Source of the DNA: Thiorhodovibrio litoralis
GTDB taxonomy: Bacteria > Pseudomonadota > Gammaproteobacteria > Chromatiales > Chromatiaceae
Direction: 5' to 3'
NCBI RefSeq assembly: GCF_033954455.1
Contig: NZ_CP121473.1
Coordinates: 2,466,501 to 2,530,500 of the forward strand
Length of the DNA stretch: 64,000 bases
Position 1 is the stretch's first letter; every line of letters starts with the position of its first letter. Below the pieces are notes generated by a model that was not told the DNA's origin, searched no databases, and saw only the letters and a list, made by a program, of their open reading frames with translations. The position numbers were made by a program, and so were the translations under genes. Below are positions 33,406-40,945 of this stretch, in pieces.

Positions 33406-34224
33406 TCAGTCGGGATGCTCCTGGCGATGGGCCTTGGCGGCCAGCCGCTGGCGGCGATGAATCAGCCATTGGCTGATTTGAGCGTAGCCGATCACGGCAA
33501 TGATCGGAAAAAGGCTTGCGAAGGCAATCAGGCCAAAGCCATCGAGCAGCGGGTTTCGCCCGGGGATGCTTGATGACAGCCCGAGCCCGAGTGCGGTCAC
33601 CAGGGGCACGGTGACGGTGGATGTGGTGACGCCGCCGGAGTCGTATGCCAGCGCGATGATGGCTTTGGGCGCAAAGGCGGTCTGAATCAGCACGATGACA
33701 TAACCGCTGATGATGTAGTAATGCAGCGGCGTGCCCGCGACGATGCGATGGGTGCCGAGCGCAATGCCAACAGCGACCCCGAAGGCGACGGCCATGCGCA
33801 GCGCGAAGGGCTTAATTGCCCCGGCAGAGACTTGCTCGGCCTTGAGCGCGACGGCGATGAGCGAGGGCTCGGCGACTGTGGTGGCAAAGCCGAGTGCGAA
33901 GGCGAACAGATACACCCACAGATAGGTATGCCAGTCCGCGCCGGCCTGGTGGGCCTGGCTGTCGAGACCGAGAAAGGCCGGTGCGGTGAGCTGCTCGGCC
34001 ATCAGCTTGCCGAGCGGAAACAGAGCCCGCTCCAGCCCGGCGATGAAGAACGCAAGGCCCAGGAGCACCATGCCAAAGCCCAGCGCCAAGCGGCCGGGGT
34101 TCGGAATAGGCCGCCGCAGCACCAACACCTGAAAGACAATCAACACGGCCAGAATTGGCAGCACGTCGGTGAAGGTGGCGCACAGCGGTACCACCTGCTC
34201 GAAGGGGCAGAGAATCTCGATCAT
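33406..34224 (-). CDS. DUF1538 membrane protein (second subunit, UmpB-like)
   Basis: A protein of 272 residues with about seven membrane helices. The family core has two half-repeats, seen as [20 protein letters not shown] and [20 protein letters not shown], with [19 protein letters not shown] near the end. DUF1538 pairs (UmpA/UmpB) have been described as two-component cation/proton antiporters in a halophile; this assignment is from memory of that family. It overlaps the upstream DUF1538 gene by 4 nt, so the pair forms a heteromeric transporter. Confidence 0.75.
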   Translation of the reverse strand: MIEILCPFEQVVPLCATFTDVLPILAVLIVFQVLVLRRPIPNPGRLALGFGMVLLGLAFFIAGLERALFPLGKLMAEQLTAPAFLGLDSQAHQAGADWHTYLWVYLFAFALGFATTVAEPSLIAVALKAEQVSAGAIKPFALRMAVAFGVAVGIALGTHRIVAGTPLHYYIISGYVIVLIQTAFAPKAIIALAYDSGGVTTSTVTVPLVTALGLGLSSSIPGRNPLLDGFGLIAFASLFPIIAVIGYAQISQWLIHRRQRLAAKAHRQEHPD

Positions 34225-34973
34225 TGCAGCAGGCCGTAAGTCATCACCCCATAGCCCATCACGAAAATCATCGGGGTCAGAGAGGCGAAGGCGATCAGCC
34301 CGAAGCCGTCTGTCAACGGATTGCGCCCCTCGATGCTGGAGGCGAGTCCGACGCCCAGTGCAGCGACCAGTGGCACGGTGATGGTGGAGGTGGTCACGCC
34401 GCCGGAGTCGTAAGCGATGCCGATAATTTCGCGCGGTGCGATTAGCGTCATCAGCAGCACGCCCATGTAGCCGCCGATGATCAGATATTGAATCGGCCAG
34501 CCGCGCAGAATGCGCAGCACGCCAATCATGATGGCGATGCCGACAGCGAATGCGACGCTGTAGCGCAGGCCATCGGAGTAGCTGGCGCGGGTGTCAGCAT
34601 TGTCTGTAATCATGCCGCCATCGGCGGCGATTGCGGCGGCTTCATCGGCGACGGCGATTAAGGCCGGCTCGGCCACGGTGGTACCGAAGCCGAGCGCGAA
34701 GGCAAAGCACAGCAGCCACGGCAGGCTGCCTTTGCGCGCGAGGCCCCAGGCCATCATCTCCCCCAGCGGAAAGAGCCCGAGTTTAAGGCCCTGCACGAAG
34801 AGCGTGAGCCCCAGCACGATAAAGACCATTCCTTCGAGCAGGCCGGCGAGGTCGGGTATCGGCTGTTTCAGGATGGCGAGCTGAAAGAAGGCGATGACTA
34901 GCACAATAGGTGCCAGGTCAAGCAGGCTTTCAGCAAAGGGGCGCCATAGCCGGGTCAGTAAAGTTTTGAACAA
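34221..34973 (-). CDS. DUF1538 membrane protein (first subunit, UmpA-like)
   Basis: A protein of 250 residues with the same layout as its neighbour: [20 protein letters not shown], then [40 protein letters not shown] and [19 protein letters not shown]. The two proteins are paralogous. Antiparallel helices and the GGVTTST segment suggest an ion path. The first gene of a four-gene minus-strand operon with the second DUF1538, PII-like and CBS genes. Confidence 0.75.
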   Translation of the reverse strand: MFKTLLTRLWRPFAESLLDLAPIVLVIAFFQLAILKQPIPDLAGLLEGMVFIVLGLTLFVQGLKLGLFPLGEMMAWGLARKGSLPWLLCFAFALGFGTTVAEPALIAVADEAAAIAADGGMITDNADTRASYSDGLRYSVAFAVGIAIMIGVLRILRGWPIQYLIIGGYMGVLLMTLIAPREIIGIAYDSGGVTTSTITVPLVAALGVGLASSIEGRNPLTDGFGLIAFASLTPMIFVMGYGVMTYGLLQ

Positions 34974-35094
34974 GTGGCGCCAATGCTCGGGTGCGGGGGT
35001 CGCGGCGGCTGCGCGCGTGCGACCCGGGGTGAAAACAACGGGTGATAATAATGGAGTATAGTCAGGCTTTCAGTCACGCCGCATTGAGAAGGCC

Positions 35095-35982
35095 ATGTCG
35101 CTGAGCGATCTCGCAACCCCTGATTCTGAATTTTTGGCGCAGCATCTGCCGCCGCAGGAGACCATTGCGCAACTGGTGCAAACCGCGCTGCGCGAAGATC
35201 TTGGCAGCGGCGACATCACCGCAGCGCTGCTGCCGGCTGAGCAGCGCGGACGGGCGGAACTCATCACCCGCGAGGCTGCGGTGCTTTGCGGTCAGGCCTG
35301 GTTCGATGGCGTCTTTCGCGCGCTGGACCCGAGTTACGGCGTCACCTGGGAGGCACGGGACGGAGATCGCCTGGCGGCGGGGCAGCGCCTGTGCGTGATC
35401 GAAGGCCGGCTGCGTGAGCTGTTGAGCGGCGAGCGCACGGCAATGAATTTCTTGCAGAGCCTGTCTGGCACCGCGACCCGCGCGCGCCGCTATGCCGATG
35501 CCGTGGCCGGCTTGCCGACGCGCATTCTGGACACCCGCAAGACGCTGCCGGGTTTGCGCGCGGCGCAGAAGTACGCGGTGCTCTGCGGCGGCTGCGACAA
35601 TCACCGCATGGGGCTGTTTGATGCGATCCTGATCAAGGAAAACCACATCATGGCCGCGGGCTCCATCGCCGCCGCGGTGGCAGCTGCGCGCAAAACGGCG
35701 GCTGGTGTGCGGGTGGAGGTGGAAGTCGAAAGTCTCGACGAACTGGAGCAAGCGCTGGACGCCGGTGCCGAACGCGTGCTGCTCGATAACTTTGGGCTGC
35801 ATCTGCTGCGCAATGCGGTGGCGCTGAATGCCGGTCGCGCGCGCTTGGAGGCCTCCGGAGGGATTTCGCTAAACGCGCTGCGCGCCATTGCCGAGACGGG
35901 GGTGGACGATATCTCCGTCGGTGACTTGACCAAGAGCGTGGAGGCGGTGGATCTGTCCCTGCGCTTGCAGACTGATCCGTAA
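35095..35982 (+). CDS. nadC: Nicotinate-nucleotide pyrophosphorylase (carboxylating)
   Basis: An NAD biosynthesis enzyme of 295 residues that converts quinolinate and PRPP to nicotinate mononucleotide. Motifs are [85 protein letters not shown] and [20 protein letters not shown], ending with [11 protein letters not shown]. The basic residues for phosphate binding (RKT, K in RAAQK, NHR) are all present. Stands alone with a divergent promoter region of about 120 nt to the DUF1538 genes. Confidence 0.95.
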   Translation: MSLSDLATPDSEFLAQHLPPQETIAQLVQTALREDLGSGDITAALLPAEQRGRAELITREAAVLCGQAWFDGVFRALDPSYGVTWEARDGDRLAAGQRLCVIEGRLRELLSGERTAMNFLQSLSGTATRARRYADAVAGLPTRILDTRKTLPGLRAAQKYAVLCGGCDNHRMGLFDAILIKENHIMAAGSIAAAVAAARKTAAGVRVEVEVESLDELEQALDAGAERVLLDNFGLHLLRNAVALNAGRARLEASGGISLNALRAIAETGVDDISVGDLTKSVEAVDLSLRLQTDP

Positions 35983-36063
35983 AGCCTCCGGCTGCCAATT
36001 TCGCCGGGTCCAGGGCTTGAGCGCCTCATCTGGCAACGCGCGCGGCATGTCGATGGCGTGCGC

Positions 36064-36423
36064 TTAGGTCTCCGCGTCGCTCAGGCGGCCAAGGTGTTGC
36101 TCCAGGCGGCGCACGCGGCTGCGTAGCTGCTCGATCTCATCGAGCAGGTCGAGTGCCAGGGCGGCGCCGGCCAGGTTAAGCTCCAAGTCTTGCTGTAGGC
36201 GCTGGGCGCGACGGGCGCGCTTGATCTCCAAGCCGGTAAAAGACCAGTGCTCCGGCTGGCTGCCGCGTGGGTGCAGCATGCCTTCACCCACCATCAGCTC
36301 GACCTGCGCGCGACTCAGTTGGCAGACCTCGGTCAGCTCGGTGACTGTGATCACCACGCCTTCATCGAGCAGGGTGCCTTCGATGCCGGGTGCTCGTTCG
36401 CTGTCCCTGATTCTCTGTGCCAT
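36064..36423 (-). CDS. cbpM: Chaperone modulator CbpM
   Basis: A protein of 119 residues. The N-terminus is a MerR-like HTH (VITVTELTEVCQLSRAQVEL, then GMLHPRG) and the C-terminus is a helical region (LEIKRARRAQRLQQDLEL, LLDEIEQLRSRVRRLEQHL). CbpM binds the J-domain of CbpA and restrains its activity. It lies 2 nt downstream of cbpA on the same strand, as in E. coli. Confidence 0.85.
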   Translation of the reverse strand: MAQRIRDSERAPGIEGTLLDEGVVITVTELTEVCQLSRAQVELMVGEGMLHPRGSQPEHWSFTGLEIKRARRAQRLQQDLELNLAGAALALDLLDEIEQLRSRVRRLEQHLGRLSDAET

Positions 36424-36425
36424 GT

Positions 36426-37391
36426 CTAAACCCCCAGCTTTACGCGCGGGTTGAAGTCTTCGAACTGCTCGGCGAGCTTGCGATACGCTTTCTTGGCTTT
36501 GTCGCTGTCTGCCGGTGGGCTGACGATTTCAAGCTGCACAAAGGCGTCGCCCGCCGTCTTGCCGGGCAGTCCGCGGCCTTTTAGGCGCAAACGCTGGTTG
36601 CTCTGGGAGCCGGCCGGAATGCGCAGGCTCACCGGACCACCGAGCGTCGGCACCTGCACGGTGGCGCCCAGTGCCGCCTCCCAGGGTGCCATTGGCAGGG
36701 TGAGATGAATGTCCTTGCCCTCGGCGCGATAGATCGCGTGCGGGGCGAAGTCGACCTCCAGAAACAGGTCGCCGCTTCCGCCAGGTCCGGCGGCGCCCTG
36801 ACCGGCGAGGCGTATCTGCTGGCCTTGGGTGACGCCGGCTGGAATGCGCACATTGAGCGTGCGGCTGGAGTCGGCGCCACCCTCGGCGCGCATGCGCGGA
36901 TCTTCCAGACGGATTTGCTTGGTTGTTCCCTGATAGGCGTCTTCCAGAGAGATCTGGATGCGAGTGTTCTGGTCCATGCCACGCTGCCGTTGCTGAGGGC
37001 GTTCGCGGCGGAAGCCGCTGCCGAAAATGCTGGAGAAGAAGTCGCTGAACTGATCGATGTCCTCAGGGCTGAACTCCCGTTTGAAACCGCCAGTGCCGCC
37101 ACCAAAGCCGCTCTCGAAGCCTCCGGGGCCGCCCCTAAAGCCACCTGGTGGTGGTCGGAACTCCTGCCCGGCGCGCCAGTTGTTGCCAAGGGCATCGTAG
37201 GCGGCGCGCTTTTCCCGGTCTTTCAGCACTTCATTGGCCTCGTTCACCTCCTTGAAGCGCTTTTCAGCTTCCTGCTCCTTGCTGACGTCAGGGTGATACT
37301 TGCGCGCCATTTTGCGATAGGCGCTCTTGATCTGGTCCTTACTGGCATCACGCGGGACGCCGAGGATTTTGTAGTAGTCCTTGTATTCCAT
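36426..37391 (-). CDS. cbpA: DnaJ-type co-chaperone CbpA
   Basis: A protein of 321 residues. The J-domain is at 1-70 (KDYYKILGVPRDASKDQIKS, with the HPD motif in KYHPDVSK), followed by a Gly/Phe-rich linker (GGFRGGPGGFESGFGGG) and two C-terminal peptide-binding domains (TKQIRLEDPRM, VRIPAGVTQGQQIRL, LEVDFAPHAIYR). No zinc-finger region, which marks the CbpA rather than the DnaJ class. It stimulates DnaK and may bind curved DNA. Immediate neighbour of cbpM. Confidence 0.9.
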   Translation of the reverse strand: MEYKDYYKILGVPRDASKDQIKSAYRKMARKYHPDVSKEQEAEKRFKEVNEANEVLKDREKRAAYDALGNNWRAGQEFRPPPGGFRGGPGGFESGFGGGTGGFKREFSPEDIDQFSDFFSSIFGSGFRRERPQQRQRGMDQNTRIQISLEDAYQGTTKQIRLEDPRMRAEGGADSSRTLNVRIPAGVTQGQQIRLAGQGAAGPGGSGDLFLEVDFAPHAIYRAEGKDIHLTLPMAPWEAALGATVQVPTLGGPVSLRIPAGSQSNQRLRLKGRGLPGKTAGDAFVQLEIVSPPADSDKAKKAYRKLAEQFEDFNPRVKLGV

Positions 37392-37498
37392 ACTGTCTGG
37401 CTTGGCTGTGTGACTGGCCTGTCGGGCTGTGCTGGGCTGACTGGGCTGGGTTCTTAGGATTTAATGCAATTGCGCCGACTTGGCAAGTGCCGCGCGCG

Positions 37499-38971
37499 TC
37501 AGGCTGGCACGGTGCGCTTGCGCGCCCAGGCGCGCAGACGGGCGATTTGCTCGTCCATCACCACCGACAGCGGCTGGGTGCGCTGCAGCTCGGCAGCAAT
37601 GGCGCGGGTGTTCACACCGCTGCTGTCCCGGGAGCGCGCGGCATAGAGGGCGGAGACCACTGCTTGCTCAATGCCGGCGCCGGAGAAACCCTCGGACATG
37701 GCGGCGAGCTGGTCGAGATCGAAATTGTCCGGGTTGAGGCCGCGTTTGCCCAGATGGATGCGGAAGATTTCGCGTCGCACATTGGTGTCGGGCAGATCGA
37801 CGAAGAATATCTCATCGAAGCGGCCCTTGCGCACCAACTCGGGTGGGAGCTGCTTGATGTCGTTGGAGGTGGCGACCAGAAACACCGGCGCCTTGCGCTC
37901 GGCCATCCAGGTGAGCAGGGTGCCGATGATACGCCGCCCAGTGCCTTCGTCGCCGCTGCCGCCGGCCAGGCCTTTCTCGATCTCATCCAGCCACAGCACG
38001 CAGGGTGCCATGACCTCAGAGGTTCTGAGCGACTCGCGCAGATTGCGCTCGGTCTCGCCGATGTACTTGTTGTAGAGCGCGCCGAAATCCAGCCGCAGCA
38101 GCGGCACGCCGAAGCGCCCGGCCACGGCCTTGGCCGCGAGGCTCTTGCCGCCGCCCTGCACGCCAAGCAACATGATGCCGCGCGGGCGCTCGGCGTCCGG
38201 CTCGTCGGACAGGAAAGGCGCGCGGCGCAGATCAATCCAGGCTTTCAGGTTCTCGAGCCCGGCCACTTCGCCGAAGTTGGCCGTGTCGTACTCAAAGGAG
38301 ATACTGCCTTCCGCACTCAGCAATTGCGCCTTGGCGCGCGTGATCTCCTCGACGTCGGTCTCGGTGATGGCGCCGTCGCGGTGAATGGCGTTGCGAATCA
38401 AGCGCCGCGCGTCGGATTCGGTCACACCAAGCAGGGTGCGGGATAGCCGATCGACCGCCACGCGGTTGGCGCGAAAGGCGCGGCGCGGCCCGGCATGCTG
38501 CCAGCTTTGGGCTTCCTCGCGGATGAGCGCCAGCAGCCGGCTGCGGTTGGGCAGGCGCAGGCTGAATCGTGCGCTGAGATGGCGAAACTCGGGCGGACTC
38601 TCAAGCGCGTGACTGACCAGCACCATGCGCCGCGCCACTTCGCCGAAGTCCAGCGCGATCTCCTTAATCAGCCGCACATGCAGCGGGTCGTCGAGAAATG
38701 GATGGAAGTCGAGCAGCAGATAGATACCGGGCTGGGAGCTGACCTTCACATGCCGCAGCATTTCCGCAGGCTCGGCCAGATCAGCCTGAGGGCGGGCGGC
38801 ATACTCGGCCCGTCGCAGGCCGTCGGTCATGGTCCAGCAGAACAGCGGCACGCCAAGCTGAATAGCTAGCCGGCTGAACAGCTCGATGATGCGCTTTTCC
38901 TCCAGGGACTCGATCAAGAGCACCGGTGTTTCGGAGCGCAGAATCAAGTCGAGGTCGTGCAGATCAGTCAT
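37499..38971 (-). CDS. Ycf46-like AAA+ ATPase
   Basis: A protein of 490 residues. The first 240 residues form the N-terminal domain seen in Ycf46 proteins (LHDLDLILRSETPVLLIES, GIYLLLDFHPFLDDPLHVRL). The AAA domain starts with GLENLKAWIDLRR, has Walker A LLGVQGGGKS, Walker B VLWLDEIEKGLAG, sensor 1 FLVATSND and arginine finger in VRKGRFDEIFFVDLPD. Close relatives in chloroplasts and cyanobacteria are of uncertain function and some relate to Ci or photosynthetic regulation. Substrate unknown. It is on the strand opposite to dabB. Confidence 0.8.
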   Translation of the reverse strand: MTDLHDLDLILRSETPVLLIESLEEKRIIELFSRLAIQLGVPLFCWTMTDGLRRAEYAARPQADLAEPAEMLRHVKVSSQPGIYLLLDFHPFLDDPLHVRLIKEIALDFGEVARRMVLVSHALESPPEFRHLSARFSLRLPNRSRLLALIREEAQSWQHAGPRRAFRANRVAVDRLSRTLLGVTESDARRLIRNAIHRDGAITETDVEEITRAKAQLLSAEGSISFEYDTANFGEVAGLENLKAWIDLRRAPFLSDEPDAERPRGIMLLGVQGGGKSLAAKAVAGRFGVPLLRLDFGALYNKYIGETERNLRESLRTSEVMAPCVLWLDEIEKGLAGGSGDEGTGRRIIGTLLTWMAERKAPVFLVATSNDIKQLPPELVRKGRFDEIFFVDLPDTNVRREIFRIHLGKRGLNPDNFDLDQLAAMSEGFSGAGIEQAVVSALYAARSRDSSGVNTRAIAAELQRTQPLSVVMDEQIARLRAWARKRTVPA

Positions 38972-39306
38972 GGCGGCGGCTGCTCGAATCGGTCGCTGGG
39001 TGACGAAAGGCCCAGTTTACCCGATCCGCTTTTCGCACCATGCCCCCGATTGCTTCCGCAGCCGGCAGACAGCTGTGATCTTCGGCAAATGGAAGGCATC
39101 TTGCGGTGAACGCAAATCAGATCGCTGTCCGCCAACACAGGTGGTTGAGGCCGGTCGGTGAGCAGAGTTGTGGATCAGATATAGATAAAAGGCTATCAAT
39201 TAACTAATAAAGATCGACTTTTACTGAATAAAAAACGCCCCCACACTCTGCCTGGTACGCATAGATGTTGGTTCATCGTGAGGGAGAAATCTCCCGGGAG
39301 GTGTGC
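38972..39306. other. Spacer between divergent AAA and dab genes
   Basis: Mostly GC-rich with no ORF of coding character. The last 100 nt are AT-rich (AAGGCTATCAATTAACTAAT near 39190) and presumably hold the dabBA promoter. No clear operator or riboswitch recognised. Confidence 0.4.
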
Positions 39307-40923
39307 ATGTCATTCTCGCTGACTACAACTGCCGCGCTGGCGGCGCCGCTCGTGCTCTGGGCCGTCGCACTCGTGCCGGATGCCTGGACGCAGCGTTTCG
39401 GGCGGCGCATGGCAGTGCTGACCAACGCGCTGGCTTGGAGTGCCTTCGGCTTGGCGCTGATCGCGCTGGTGCTGCATGGCTTTGGGTCGGCCCAGACGCT
39501 GACCTTGCTCTCGATTCCCTTGCCCTTCAACATCGGTAATTTTACCCTCGGCGTCTATGTCGATGCCGTCACCGTCATTATGCTCGCGCTGGTGTCCCTG
39601 GTCGGGGCGGTGGTCTCGACCTATTCGCGCAATTACATGGCGGGGGATGCGCGCGAGGGATACTTTCACAAGTGGCTGATGCTGACGCTGGCTGCCATCC
39701 TCACGGTGCTGGTGGCGAGCAATCTGCTGATGTTCTCGCTCGCCTGGATGGCGACCAGCCTGTGTCTGCATCGGTTGCTGGTGTTTTATCCGGAGCGTCC
39801 GGCGGCGGTGCTGGCCGCGCATAAGAAGTTTGTCTTCAGCCGCATTGGGGATGTGAGCCTGTTCGTCGCCAGTCTGCTGATCGGCGCGACCTTGCACACC
39901 ATGGAATTCCCCGGAGTCTACGCCGCCCTGGCCGGTCAAACCGGGCCACTGCCGGGCACCCTGCAGACCGCAGCCTGGTTGATCGTGCTGGCGGCAGTGC
40001 TGAAATGCGCACAGTTCCCGTTCCATGGCTGGATTCTGCAGCTCATGGAAGCGCCCACGCCGGTCTCGGCGCTGCTGCATGCCGGTATCGTCAATGCTGG
40101 GGCCGTTCTCATCATCCGCATGAGCCCGGTGATGTCGCTCTCTGGCCCGGCGCTGGACACCCTGGCCGTGGTCGGGCTGGTAACCCTGGCGATCGCCTCC
40201 CTGGTGATGCTGACCCAGACCAGCATCAAGGTGTCCCTGGCCTGGTCGACCTCGGCGCAGATGGGCTTCATGCTGCTTGAGGCCGGTTTGGGTCTCTATA
40301 GCTTGGCGCTGCTGCATCTGGTGGCGCACTCGCTCTACAAGGCGCATGCCTTTCTGGCCTCGGGCAGCGGTGTCGACGGCTTTCGCGCGCCTGTTCTGCC
40401 GTTCGGGCATGGTGCTCCCCAGGGTTGGCATTGGCTGGTGGCCTTTCAGAGTGCGCTGTTGATGACGCTGATCGCCGGATTCCTGTTCGGCATCGATCCG
40501 CGCGAGCAGCCGGCGTTGATCGTCACCGGCGCCGTGGTGGCCATCGCAACCACGCAATTGCTGTTACAGGCCCTGGTGCTGGAAGACAACGCCAAGTTAT
40601 TGATTCGCGCCACTGCCATTGTCGGCTTTGTCTGTCTGGCCTATTTCGGACTGCACACGGCGTTCGAGCATGCCATTGCTGGCAGTGTTGTGCCCGCGCA
40701 ACCGGCCAGTGCCGCGTTCGAGATTGCGTTCGGCGCAGGGGTGGTCGTTGTGTTCGTCGGGCTGCTGCTGCTTCAGCATCTGTTTACCCATCTGCAGGGG
40801 CCGCTGCGACAGGCCATTCAGGTCCATCTCTACAACGGGCTCTATGTCGACATTCTGGTTACACGTCTGATCACCCGGCTCTGGCCCGCGCCCAAACGCT
40901 CTGCCAGTGCCAGCCTGGGTTAA
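39307..40923 (+). CDS. dabB: DabB, membrane subunit of the DAB inorganic carbon transporter
   Basis: A polytopic protein of 538 residues related to NADH dehydrogenase subunit L and Mrp antiporter subunits. The start ATG at 39307 follows GGGAGGT; the ORF extends further upstream without a ribosome site. Proton-channel family motifs are seen in VYVDAVTVIMLALVSLVGAV, KFVFSRIGDVSLF, KCAQFPFHGWILQLMEAPTP and VSALLHAGIVNAGAVLI, with LLHLVAHSLYKAHAFLASG. With DabA it forms a complex that couples CO2 hydration to the cation gradient in autotrophs. The dabA start lies 22 nt downstream. Confidence 0.9.
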   Translation: MSFSLTTTAALAAPLVLWAVALVPDAWTQRFGRRMAVLTNALAWSAFGLALIALVLHGFGSAQTLTLLSIPLPFNIGNFTLGVYVDAVTVIMLALVSLVGAVVSTYSRNYMAGDAREGYFHKWLMLTLAAILTVLVASNLLMFSLAWMATSLCLHRLLVFYPERPAAVLAAHKKFVFSRIGDVSLFVASLLIGATLHTMEFPGVYAALAGQTGPLPGTLQTAAWLIVLAAVLKCAQFPFHGWILQLMEAPTPVSALLHAGIVNAGAVLIIRMSPVMSLSGPALDTLAVVGLVTLAIASLVMLTQTSIKVSLAWSTSAQMGFMLLEAGLGLYSLALLHLVAHSLYKAHAFLASGSGVDGFRAPVLPFGHGAPQGWHWLVAFQSALLMTLIAGFLFGIDPREQPALIVTGAVVAIATTQLLLQALVLEDNAKLLIRATAIVGFVCLAYFGLHTAFEHAIAGSVVPAQPASAAFEIAFGAGVVVVFVGLLLLQHLFTHLQGPLRQAIQVHLYNGLYVDILVTRLITRLWPAPKRSASASLG

Positions 40924-40945
40924 CCGCATGCGGAGGAGGAAACTC

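Noticed and set aside
39310-40557. Minus-strand frame of 415 codons inside dabB
   Set aside because: Composition is dominated by Gln, Arg, His and Gly typical of an antisense shadow, and the plus strand encodes clear DabB motifs.
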